64,000 nucleotides of DNA from Asaia prunellae JCM 25354 (GTDB lineage: Bacteria > Pseudomonadota > Alphaproteobacteria > Acetobacterales > Acetobacteraceae). How positions within the stretch are numbered: position 1 is the first letter of the stretch; the number at the start of each line of letters is the position of its first letter. The stretch lies in the NCBI RefSeq assembly GCF_000613885.1, contig NZ_BAJV01000004.1, positions 1 to 64,000 of the forward strand. Reading direction: 5' to 3'. The position numbers and the translations under genes were made by a program. Shown one piece after another: positions 49,096 through 57,164 of this stretch. Under the pieces are notes generated by a model that searched no databases, was not told the origin of the DNA, and saw only the letters and a list, made by a program, of their open reading frames with translations.

Positions 49096-50007
49096 TCAGA
49101 GATGGTTCTGCAGCCAGGTCGTCAAACGACCACGTTGCCCCTGTGGCGGTGTACCGACAGTAACCGTACAGGTCATACCGGCAGCAAGTATGACTTCAGG
49201 CGGCACCCGGTCGAGATGGATACGAACCGGTATACGCTGCGCCAGACGTACCCAGGTGAAGATCGGATTGACGTCCTGCAGGCCAAGCTTGTCGGGTGAT
49301 CCATTCTGGTCATTGATGCCACGGGCGATGGAAACCACATGGGCCGGAATGATCTCGCGGTAACCCATGAGCTTGACGCGCGCCACATCGCCGACATGTA
49401 CACCCCACATCTTCGTCTCTTCGAAATAGGCATTGATCCAGAAGCTGTCGGCGTCGATGACCGCCATGCGCGACTGACCCTCATGCGCATAATCCCCAAC
49501 CCGCAGATTGAGATTGGTGACGTACCCTTCGACCGGTGAATAGACGATTGAGCGCTGCAGATTCAGACGCGCCACATCAAGCGCGGCCCGTGCTGCATTC
49601 ACCGCGTCAAGCTGGGTTTCGACATTCGAATTGTAAATCTCTTGCTCTTCAGCTGAAACAATTCCGTTCAGCCCCATGCGACGTTTGGCATCATTGCGAC
49701 GCAGCTTCAGATCTTCTTCCGCACTGGCCAGATGTGCTTCCGCCTGCTTGATGGCCAGACGAAATCTGACAGGATCAATGACGAACAGCGGATCGCCGCG
49801 ATGGACGAAATCGTTGTCGTGTACCGGAACGCTGACAACAGTACCTGATACTTCCGGCGCTGCATCCACAACATAGACGCGCACACGCCCATCACGGGTC
49901 CAGGGTGCGATCATGTAGGTTTCCCACAACGTGTAGCCCAGGAGAATCGTTACCCCGAGTACCGCGAGTGTCAGGAAAACGCGGATCAGCGTACGGGCGA
50001 GCAGCAC
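49096..50007 (-). CDS. HlyD-family membrane fusion protein (EmrA/AaeA type)
   Basis: A 303-residue periplasmic adaptor with one N-terminal membrane segment (LIRVFLTLAVLGVTILLGYTL), a lipoyl-like half motif (VDAAPEVSGTVVSVPVHDNDFVHRGDPLFVID), a helical hairpin, and the second half (VYSPVEGYVTNLNLRVGDYAHEG). It bridges an inner-membrane transporter and the outer-membrane channel encoded downstream. The expected inner-membrane partner of the FUSC/AaeB type is missing nearby. Confidence 0.88.
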   Translation of the reverse strand: MLLARTLIRVFLTLAVLGVTILLGYTLWETYMIAPWTRDGRVRVYVVDAAPEVSGTVVSVPVHDNDFVHRGDPLFVIDPVRFRLAIKQAEAHLASAEEDLKLRRNDAKRRMGLNGIVSAEEQEIYNSNVETQLDAVNAARAALDVARLNLQRSIVYSPVEGYVTNLNLRVGDYAHEGQSRMAVIDADSFWINAYFEETKMWGVHVGDVARVKLMGYREIIPAHVVSIARGINDQNGSPDKLGLQDVNPIFTWVRLAQRIPVRIHLDRVPPEVILAAGMTCTVTVGTPPQGQRGRLTTWLQNHL

Positions 50008-50103
50008 GAAGAATATTCCTTTTCAGAGAAGAGCGGCAGAAGAAGATACGGCAGGAGATTGAAAGAGCATGATTCTGCTCTCCCGCCGGATACTGCGCGC
50101 CTC

Positions 50104-50298
50104 TCAGACATAAAGCACCATCAGGCAGAGGACACAGACATAGAGCGCCACTTCGAACAGGGCGACATGCCAGAACCACTCAATGGCGCCCGTACGCCAG
50201 AGTAGGAAACGAATGAAGAGCGTTACAGGAATAGCAACCAGAGAATAGACTGCAATCGGAGAAATAAAGACGCCGAAAAGATCAAACTCTGCGAGCAT
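50104..50298 (-). CDS. DUF1656 small inner-membrane protein (AaeX-like)
   Basis: A 64-residue protein with two hydrophobic segments (YSLVAIPVTLFIRFLLW, VALFEVALYVCVLCLMVLYV) and the family start MLAEFDLFGVFISPIAVYSL. DUF1656 proteins accompany AaeA/AaeB-type efflux systems. It is 96 bases upstream of the HlyD gene. In relatives a FUSC (AaeB) gene precedes it, but none is present here. Confidence 0.8.
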   Translation of the reverse strand: MLAEFDLFGVFISPIAVYSLVAIPVTLFIRFLLWRTGAIEWFWHVALFEVALYVCVLCLMVLYV

Positions 50299-50441
50299 CT
50301 GCTCTTCCTCACCCCTTCCAATTTACAACGTTTCGGGATCAGGAGGAGGAAAGCATAATCCGCTCAGGCGAGAAAGCGCTGCTTTTCTTCATATCGCCGG
50401 GACGCGGATACCAGTTGACCAGACCTGACTGAACCCGGAAG

Positions 50442-50465
50442 TGCTCAACGTGATCACGTTGAGCA
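50442..50465. promoter_or_regulatory. 24-bp perfect palindrome upstream of the efflux operon
   Basis: TGCTCAACGTGA-TCACGTTGAGCA is exactly self-complementary with no spacer, 144 bases before the DUF1656 start. This size suits a dimeric regulator operator (LysR, TetR or MarR type). No regulator gene is adjacent. It could equally be the 3' hairpin of the DUF1469 gene, but it lacks a U-run. Confidence 0.5.
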
Positions 50466-50506
50466 TCCAGAGCTAGGTCATAGGGGAAAGAACGTCTGAC
50501 TGCCAG

Positions 50507-50529
50507 AAGGTAAAGCTGAATTTTACCTT
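50507..50529 (-). terminator. Hairpin 3' of the DUF1469 gene
   Basis: AAGGTAAA (50507-50514) and TTTACCTT (50522-50529) pair around a 7-base loop, 42 bases beyond the leftward gene stop at 50571. The stem is AT-rich and not followed by a U-run on the minus strand, so it is only a weak terminator candidate. Confidence 0.3.
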
Positions 50530-50570
50530 AGATTTTCAGCAACAAACCTCACAACCAGGTTACAGACGCC

Positions 50571-51002
50571 TTATTTCCGCGTGAAAATATTCCTGAGGAT
50601 TTCAAAAACCTGCCTGCCGGTAAACCGCCCGATAGGACCAACAAGCAAACCAGCGATAGTCGAAAGTGCGAGGGTCTGCTTGAACTCTATCATCTTGCGA
50701 TCACGACGGAGGCGCGCTTCGAACTCAACCGGGTCAGCAATGTTACGCGTGCCAAGCAGGGCAAATATAATGACGAAGAGAAGGTCCAGCCCAAGCACAG
50801 AACAGGCAGCCGCGAACGCCGAGAAATGCAACACACTGAACGCGAAGGCCCAGAGCACCGCATGGAACGACACAAGTGCGAAGAGCCCGAAAATGGCGGC
50901 AATGATAAAGTAGGCGACACGACGGCCAATGCGCATTGCTACGCGCTGCATCACCTCGCCCTGAGCCTGAAGGGCTTCCTGCCCGACATCTATGACCTTC
51001 AT
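50571..51002 (-). CDS. Phage-holin-3-6/DUF1469-like membrane protein
   Basis: A 143-residue protein with two or three hydrophobic segments (YFIIAAIFGLFALVSFHAVLW, LDLLFVIIFALLG, TLALSTIAGLLVGPIG). The pattern fits the Actinobacterial/proteobacterial holin-3-6 superfamily (YqjE/PF07332-like), usually found with DUF883-type membrane proteins that bind ribosomes or stress factors. The DUF883-like gene lies next upstream. Not a true phage holin as far as can be seen. Confidence 0.65.
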   Translation of the reverse strand: MKVIDVGQEALQAQGEVMQRVAMRIGRRVAYFIIAAIFGLFALVSFHAVLWAFAFSVLHFSAFAAACSVLGLDLLFVIIFALLGTRNIADPVEFEARLRRDRKMIEFKQTLALSTIAGLLVGPIGRFTGRQVFEILRNIFTRK

Positions 51003-51135
51003 GGAGTTTCGCTAGCCTTTATCGTGTAAGCGTGACAGGGGCGAACTAGCAAAGGTCAACCGGCAACAGACCGGCCCACCTTGCCACCCCCGAAACGGGT
51101 TGAAAGGAAGGCCGCCCTGCTCGGGATGAAACGGC

Positions 51136-51414
51136 CTACTTGGAAATACGTCCTGCAATAAAGCCAATGACAGCAGAAATCAAAACTGCCGCGATTGGAC
51201 GAGCCCTCACGCTGGCTTCAGCGTTATGAAGCTGAACGTCCTTGATCTTGTGTGCATTGGCAACAGCCTGATCGGCACGGCCAGCGACATCGAGCAGAGC
51301 TGGATTGATACGGTCCTTGAGCAGCTGCTCGAGCTGGTTCTTGAGGGTATCGATCTGCTCCTGGGCTGATTTGGCCGTAAGATCGACAGTATCCTTGACG
51401 TCTGATTTGCTCAT
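51136..51414 (-). CDS. DUF883/ElaB-YqjD-like membrane-anchored protein
   Basis: A 92-residue protein: a long charged amphipathic helix (TAKSAQEQIDTLKNQLEQLL) followed by a C-terminal membrane anchor with the family pattern VRARPIAAVLISAVIGFIAGRISK. Relatives (YqjD, ElaB) tether stationary-phase ribosomes. Preceded by AAGGAG. It is divergent from the ATPase-like gene and upstream of the DUF1469-like gene. Confidence 0.8.
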   Translation of the reverse strand: MSKSDVKDTVDLTAKSAQEQIDTLKNQLEQLLKDRINPALLDVAGRADQAVANAHKIKDVQLHNAEASVRARPIAAVLISAVIGFIAGRISK

Positions 51415-51488
51415 GTCACAACTCCTTGCGCGGTATCAACCGCGTTTAGTGGTTTAGGTTCAAACGTTCCGGACAGTGGCGAGGTTTC

Positions 51489-52597
51489 ATGTCGGCATCA
51501 TCACGCACGCGCAAATCGGTTCTGTTCGTCGAAGCTCTGGCGCTTGCCAGTGAGTCACATCCCTTTTCGCTCAACCTGCATGCCGGTGAGGCACTCAGCC
51601 TTCTTGGGGAGGATTTCAGCGCGATCAGTCTGTTCTGCGACATACTGGCAGGTTTCAGCAAACCCGCTCAGGCAGGATTATGCTCGACGACCATGACATA
51701 GCTTCCCTTCTCCCCGAAAGGCGTCCGATCGCCCTCATATCATCACGCGACCCGGTTTTCGGCCACCTGAATGTGGCAGAGAATATTGCATTCCCCCTGC
51801 GGGTACGAGGCAACACAGCCCAGGAAATCAATGCCACTCTTGCAAAGGTTCTGGCGCTTGTCGGTCTCGATGCATTGAGCAATGACGATGCCTCTCAGCT
51901 CACGCCCGAGCAGGTTCTGCGCGTCAAGCTCGGCCGGGTTCTGGCCTATGCGCCATCTGTCGTGATTATGGACAATATTATGGAGGGGCTCGATCTGCGC
52001 GCCGCTGCAAAAACACGACAGCTGATCAGCCGATTGCACCGTGCCCTAGGTCTGACCCTGATCTACGCTGCCAGAAATCGTGAGGATGCCTTGTGGCTGG
52101 GTGGACGCATCGCCGTATTTGACGGTCAGACACTTCTGCAATGCGCCGATGCCGCCACCCTGCTTGAAAGACCGAGCGATCCCCGCGGCGCAGCTCTGTT
52201 TGGTGAAGCCAACCTGCTGACAGGTCGTGTTCTGAGAATTGATGACGACATCGCCCGTATTCATCTCGCTTGTGGGGGCGTGGTCGAGGCAATGGCTGAC
52301 GCCGCTCTGACAGAAGACGCGCTGTGCACAATATGCATACGGCCCGACCGCATGACGCCTCTGCTCGGCGCACCTTTGGCCGGAGATGACGAGCCTCCCC
52401 CTCTCCTCGCAACCATTCAGTCCATACTCCATACAGGTGAACATATCCGCTTCAGGCTGCGTCTGGCAGATGGCGCCGAAATCGAGATGCGCCGACCATC
52501 CCTGCAATCGATGCGAGGCATGACCCAGGGGACCGCACTGCAACTTGCATGGCAGGCTAGTCAGGCTGTGGCCTTTCCCATGAAAGACGATCTATAA
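51489..52597 (+). pseudogene. PotA-like ABC ATPase with all catalytic motifs degenerate; also frame-broken
   Basis: After one restored base near 51673 the protein has 369 residues and aligns along its length with PotA/spermidine-type ATPases plus a TOBE region (ICIRPDRMTPL). Yet every ATPase motif is changed: Walker A is LLGEDFSAIS (no Gly-Lys-Ser/Thr), the Q-loop position reads SSRDPVFGHL, the signature is LTPEQVLRV in place of LSGGQ, Walker B is VVIMDNIMEGLD (no catalytic Glu) and the H-loop reads AARNREDAL (no His). The surrounding fold residues (GHLNVAENIAFPLRVRG, RAAAKTRQLISRLHR) are well kept. It is followed by a PotD/PotF-like gene and a small membrane protein. It probably does not hydrolyse ATP, so a regulatory or structural role, or decay, must be considered. 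Confidence 0.75.
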
Positions 52598-52708
52598 GAG
52601 CAATCCTGCATCAACCTATCCCGGGAAGGGTATTACCTGCTCGCGTCTCCACCTCCTCCCAGACAAGGCTGCAAGCGCCGTGCCCTGCGACGAAGCGTAG
52701 CATGGGCT

Positions 52709-53680
52709 ATGGTGATGACACTTGGCATGCCTTTCATGGCTCTGGCGACATCCCATCATGGTGCCCATCACATTGTTCATCACTCAAAGAAAAAGAAAGC
52801 GACCCGACCGGTTGTGACCCGCCCGGTGCTGGCCGTCCTGTCTGGCAGCATAGAAGCCCATTCTCTTCTCATGCCTGACCAGCCCTACCCCCTGCGTGAG
52901 TGGGATGGCAGCCTTTCCTCACTGAGAGAGACGGCGCTCGGCCGATCGGTACCCTGGCTTGCAGTGATGGTCGATAATACCACGCTCTATGCTGCCTGCC
53001 GTGACGGACTGGTTCAGACCTATCCGGCGCCATCTACCCCACAGCCTGCTGGCCAGTCGCCATGCGGGATTCAAGCTGGCGAGGAAAGCATTGTTCTGGC
53101 ATGGGACCGTGGAAGACTGGGGGACAATGCCCCGGACTGGGGCGATTTCTGGGATATCGCGCGCCACCCCGGAAAGCGTGCTCTGCGTCTGGACCCGCGC
53201 GGCACTCTGGAAATCGCGCTCATGGCTGACGGTGTTGCCCCCAGAGACATCTATGGCGTTCTCTCCTCACCTGCAGGCATTGACCGTGCCTTTCGCAAGC
53301 TCGACCAGCTACGTCCCTATCTCGTCTGGTGGAAAACTGCTGAAGAAGCCAGCCGTATCATGAATAGCGGGGCCGCGCTGATGCTTTCAACACCCTACGA
53401 CCGTCTGGCGGATAACGGACCACGCGCGTCCTTTGCTGTACAGTGGCGACAATCCCTGCGCCAGAAACTTTCCTGGGCAATCCCGCGCAATGTGCCACCG
53501 GAACAGACCGACGCTGTCATCAAGATGCTCAGAGACCAGACACCTTTGCATGACGATACACAGGACGCCCCCCAGGACGGCCGCAACCTCGGCATTCTGG
53601 CGATCAATGACAGTTTCTGGGCCGTCAATTTCGATGCGCTGCAAAAACGCTTTCAGAGCTGGCTGACCGCAGCACCATGA
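52709..53680 (+). CDS. Exported PotD/PotF-like solute-binding protein, divergent
   Basis: About 323 residues. A type 2 periplasmic binding-protein fold is indicated by WGDFWDIARHPGKRALRLDPRGTLEIALMADGVAPRDIYGVLSS, FRKLDQLRPYLVWWKTAEEASRIMNSG and STPYDRLADNG, the order seen in putrescine/spermidine binders. The hydrophobic start MVMTLGMPFMALA looks like a truncated signal: the same frame reads back as KRRALRRSVAWA without an ATG, so the true start may be upstream or lost. It starts 112 bases after the degenerate ATPase gene. Ligand unknown. Confidence 0.65.
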   Translation: MVMTLGMPFMALATSHHGAHHIVHHSKKKKATRPVVTRPVLAVLSGSIEAHSLLMPDQPYPLREWDGSLSSLRETALGRSVPWLAVMVDNTTLYAACRDGLVQTYPAPSTPQPAGQSPCGIQAGEESIVLAWDRGRLGDNAPDWGDFWDIARHPGKRALRLDPRGTLEIALMADGVAPRDIYGVLSSPAGIDRAFRKLDQLRPYLVWWKTAEEASRIMNSGAALMLSTPYDRLADNGPRASFAVQWRQSLRQKLSWAIPRNVPPEQTDAVIKMLRDQTPLHDDTQDAPQDGRNLGILAINDSFWAVNFDALQKRFQSWLTAAP

Positions 53681-54090
53681 TGATTGATCTGGGGCTCCTT
53701 GTCACAGGAGCTGTGTTCTGTCTGGTTCTTCTGGTTTTCTTGCGACTGATCCTGTCCGAGGAATTTTCAAAAATTCTTTTCGCAGGCGCGTCGGGCGGAC
53801 TGATCGGGGCATTCTGGCTCAGCAATGCTCTCATCGACCCTCTGCATAGAATGGCCATGCTCATGGCCGGCTTTCTGATAGCGCCCTTTTGCGTCCTCCC
53901 GATCATCTATCGTTTGTCGGGACGGGTAAAAGGACTTTCACGTTCGGCATCAGGACTTGGTGCAGGATGGTCAACACGGATGCGTCTTCTCTGGCTCCCC
54001 TTGTTGCGCCTTCCCGTCGCCCTCTCTTCTCTTTCTTTTGCGCTCTGCCTCGTGCTTTGCCTGCTCCTGACAGGACATTCCCATGGCTGA
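53677..54090 (+). CDS. Small four-helix membrane protein
   Basis: A 137-residue protein with about four hydrophobic segments (LLVTGAVFCLVLLVFLRLIL, LFAGASGGLIGAFWLS, MAGFLIAPFCVLPIIYRL, LSSLSFALCLVLCLLLTG). It overlaps the stop of the binding-protein gene by 4 bases (ATGATG/TGA). Much smaller than a PotB/PotC permease and without an EAA loop, so it is not a standard permease. Probably functionally tied to the two upstream genes. Confidence 0.6.
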   Translation: MMIDLGLLVTGAVFCLVLLVFLRLILSEEFSKILFAGASGGLIGAFWLSNALIDPLHRMAMLMAGFLIAPFCVLPIIYRLSGRVKGLSRSASGLGAGWSTRMRLLWLPLLRLPVALSSLSFALCLVLCLLLTGHSHG

Positions 54091-54586
54091 CGATATGTTA
54101 CGTTTCTGGCAAACGACGCCTCTTTCGGAAATGAGCAAGGAACAATGGGAATCCCTGTGCGATGGCTGTGGCAAATGCTGCCTGCACAAACTGCGCGATG
54201 ACGAGACTGACGAGATCTATTTCACGAATGTGGCGTGTCGCCTGCTCGATCTGCATTCCTGCCACTGCTCAAGCTACGAAACGCGCTTTAGGAAAGTTCC
54301 GGATTGCGTTTCCCTTACCCCGGATATTCTGACCACCATCGACTGGCTGCCGCCGAGCTGTGCCTATATTCTGATCCGTGACGGGCAGGATCTGCCCGAC
54401 TGGCACCCGCTCCGCTCCGGCTCTGCTGAATCGGTGCATGAGGCAGGGATCTCGGCCCGCGACAAGATAATCAGCGAACGTAAAGCCGGATTGCTTGAAG
54501 ACCACATGGTTGAGTGGCCAGCAGATATTCCGCCGGGAGTTGCACGCAACCGCCGCAAACGCAACACACACAAGCCTAGCAAATGA
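54083..54586 (+). CDS. YcgN-family cysteine-cluster protein (UPF0260)
   Basis: A 167-residue protein with the conserved cysteine pattern (LCDGCGKCCLHKL and CRLLDLHSCHCSSYETR) and later PDCVSLTPDIL and LPPSCAYILI. Members likely bind an Fe-S or zinc cluster; function is not established. The start overlaps the previous gene by 8 bases and its stop overlaps the next ATG by 4. Confidence 0.85.
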   Translation: MADDMLRFWQTTPLSEMSKEQWESLCDGCGKCCLHKLRDDETDEIYFTNVACRLLDLHSCHCSSYETRFRKVPDCVSLTPDILTTIDWLPPSCAYILIRDGQDLPDWHPLRSGSAESVHEAGISARDKIISERKAGLLEDHMVEWPADIPPGVARNRRKRNTHKPSK

Positions 54587-55253
54587 CAACACCGGGCCAA
54601 AATCTGGTCTGGCATCGCTCTGCACGGGCACGTCGCCTTTCCATGCGTCTGGATCCCGCACGACGACAGGTCATTGTTACCTGCCCTGCTTCCATATCAC
54701 TCAAACGCGCGCAGGATTTCGTTTCATCCCACTCCGCATGGATCGACGAAAAACTTGCTGCCCTGCCGGATGCTCTTCGTCTCGTTCCGGGCAAGACGAT
54801 CACTATCAACGACCATAAGGTTCTTCTGCATCATCTCCCCGATCAGCATCGCCCGGCGCTGCTGATCGGGGATTGCCTTGCAATTGGCGGCCCGATTGAC
54901 CGTTTCGAGGCTCGCGTATTGTGCTTCATCAGACAACAGGCGAGAGCAACCCTTCCCGAACAACTCAGTCAGCATGCCATAATTATGAACAGCACGCCAA
55001 GCAGCATTGTCTGCAGCAATGCTCGAACCGTTGGGGAAGCTGTACCCGCGCTGGCCGGTTGATGCTGAACTGGCGCCTCGCTTTGATGCCACAATATGTA
55101 CGCGATTATGTCATGATCCATGAACTTGCCCATCTGACACATTTCAATCACAGCCCCGCTTTCTGGCGGCATGTGGAATGCTTTCACCCCGAAAGACGAA
55201 CAGCCCAGAACTGGCTCAGGGAACATGGCGCAGGGATATTGGCTCTTGGTTAG
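54583..55253 (+). pseudogene. YgjP-like M48-type metallopeptidase, split by a frameshift
   Basis: The frame from 54583 (MTTPGQNLVWHRS) reads RRLSMRLDPARRQVIVTCP and PASISLKRAQDFVSSHSAWI, the YgjP N-terminal part. Near 55029 it breaks; the other frame carries RWGSCTRAGRLMLNWRLALMP and the zinc motif IHELAHLTHFNHSPAFW. One restored C (ACCCGT) gives 223 residues, normal for the family (DUF45). HExxH zinc-dependent hydrolase of unknown substrate. Confidence 0.82.
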
Positions 55254-55310
55254 CAAACAGCAGGGATTTTCACATCCTGCACCACGTGCTAGAGCACAAA
55301 CCGGTAATGT

Positions 55311-55396
55311 GCGAACTTGGCGGAATGGTAGACGCACGAGACTTAAAATCTCGAGTCCGTAAGGGCGTGTGGGTTCGAGTCCCATAGTTCGCACCA
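55311..55396 (+). tRNA. tRNA-Leu (anticodon UAA)
   Basis: Acceptor stem GCGAACT (55311-55317) pairs with AGTTCGC (55386-55392), followed by discriminator A and an encoded CCA. The D-arm has GGCGGAA...GGTAGACGC. The anticodon stem-loop is CGAGACTTAAAATCTCG with TAA in the loop, and there is a long class II variable arm. The T-arm contains GGGTTCGAGTCCC. Its 3' end is the likely attachment site of the mobile element that follows. Confidence 0.95.
55366..55396 (+). other. Candidate attachment site core (tRNA 3' end)
   Basis: The integrase gene begins under 100 bases past the tRNA-Leu 3' end, the usual geometry of tyrosine-integrase elements that use the T-arm/acceptor region as attB. No second copy of this segment was noticed in the window, so the far boundary would be to the right. 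Confidence 0.45.
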
Positions 55397-55486
55397 CATA
55401 AAGCATTGAAATGATTGTGTTTTTCAGGTTCCCGCAACCTGAACCCGGTGTTTTGCTACATCCGGGTGCCCCATCATGGCCTTGCA

Positions 55487-57075
55487 ATGCTGGTTCGACG
55501 CCCTGCCGGATATGCTTTCAGACGTGTCATTCCGACACATCTGCGTGAACTGATGAGACGACGCGAGCTCTGGGTCACGCTCGACACGAATGACAAATCG
55601 CTTGCAAAAAGCCGGGCCTGTGCAATCTCTCTGGCCACGGACCGGCTGTTTTCAGGAGTGCATCGCGTGACGCAGGAGTCTTTCAGGACATCAATGATTC
55701 ACTGAGAGAGAGCGTCGATGACCAGCTCCGGCCTCTGCTCGACAGTCTCATCTCTGCCTACGAAAGTGAGTTGTCAGCGCTACGGTCCCAGTATCGCGTC
55801 ATGAATGCAGAACACCTGCTCCATCGTATGCGGGACCACAAGCAGTTCATGACCTTCGTCGATACAGCGAAAGAGTCTGTAGAAGAGCTCCAGACCATCG
55901 TGAAAAACTCTCCCGCATTCGACGTGCAGGAGAAGATGTCTGCCATCCTCGGTCACTTCAGCAATATCGAGACCTGGACCAAGCCGAAGGAGCCAGAGAA
56001 AAGCCCTCTGTTTTCCGAGGCCAGCGAAGCCTTCATCCTCGCCTCCTCCCAGAAATGGAAGGACGCCGACTTCAGAGGTTATCGCAATGTCATCAGGCGC
56101 TTTCTCGAAGTCTGCGGAGACAAGGAGATACGCCTGTACACCGGCGCCGATGCCGGACGGTTCAAGGAGGTTATGGAGAAGCTTCCAGAATACCACGGCA
56201 GAAAGAAAAACGACAAAAGGACCGCACTCGAACTGGCAGAAGAGTCGACCCGGCTCAAACTCAGGACGGTCTCAGGCAAGTCCGTCAAAAACAACTTCTC
56301 TCGCCTGTCTGCCATCTGGCGCTATTATCTCCTGCGAGACCTCGTGGACAGAAACCTGTTCACAGGCTGGTCATTCGACACGAAGAAAAAACTCCGGCGC
56401 ATCCGCTGGAGCGATGAGTATCTTGCCCAATTGGCAGAAGCTCCTTTCGAGATTGCCACATCCATTTCAAAGGAGACGTTTGGCTTCATCGTTGGTGTCG
56501 GCGCCTATACGGGTATGCGGGTGGAGGAAATCTGTCGCCTCCGCAATCAGGACATCATGACCCTCAGGGGCATCCCCTGCATCGTCATTCAGGAGCATGA
56601 AGCTACAGAGGGAGAACCCTGGACCGAATGGAACCCCAAGACCGAAGCTGGCACACGGGTTGTTCCTGTCTGCCAGCGACTGATTGACGAGGGCTTTCTC
56701 GATTTCGCCATGCGTTCGAAACAGGCGGGTCATACCTATCTGTTTCACGAGCTGAGCTTTTCAGGGAAGGACAAGAGACGGTCGGGGCTTTTTGGCAGGA
56801 ACTTCTCGACCCACAAGAAGAGGCTGGGAATCCCTGCCACGATGGTTTTCCACTCCTTTCGTCACTACGTCTCCACCAAGCTCCGCAATATCCACGAGCA
56901 TGGCGAGGGTGGTCTGCGTGACGTGTGGATTGACAAGTTCCTTGGACATGAAGGGCAAAGCCGTTCGGTAGGCATCAAGGAATATCTCGATGAAATCGAG
57001 GTGGAAAACCTGAAGAAGGTCGCCGATGCTGTCGTCTATCCCGCGTTCTGGCGCATCAAGGCCCTGCAACAATAG
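55487..57075 (+). pseudogene. int: Tyrosine site-specific integrase, split by a frameshift
   Basis: An N-terminal part (MLVRRPAGYAFRRVIPTHLRELMRR, a DUF6538-like module) is in one frame. Near 55680 the frame slips and continues FQDINDSLRESVDDQL into the long frame ending at 57075. One restored base gives about 529 residues. Catalytic residues are visible: R (GAYTGMRVEEICRLR), H-x-x-R (HSFRHYVSTKLR), H (LGHEGQSRS) and Y (IKEYLDE). It integrates or excises the element at the adjacent tRNA-Leu. The start codon is not certain. Confidence 0.82.
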
Positions 57076-57164
57076 ACAGACAGTTTATTCGTCTCCCTGA
57101 CGAAATATACCGCAACTGCTCCTACGAACAGGCCAAGGCTGAAATCAGCAGACGCTGGAAGCGT

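Noticed and set aside
50571-51002. Prophage holin
   Set aside because: Despite the family name, no lysin, capsid or other phage genes are near; the DUF883-type neighbour points to a housekeeping membrane pair.
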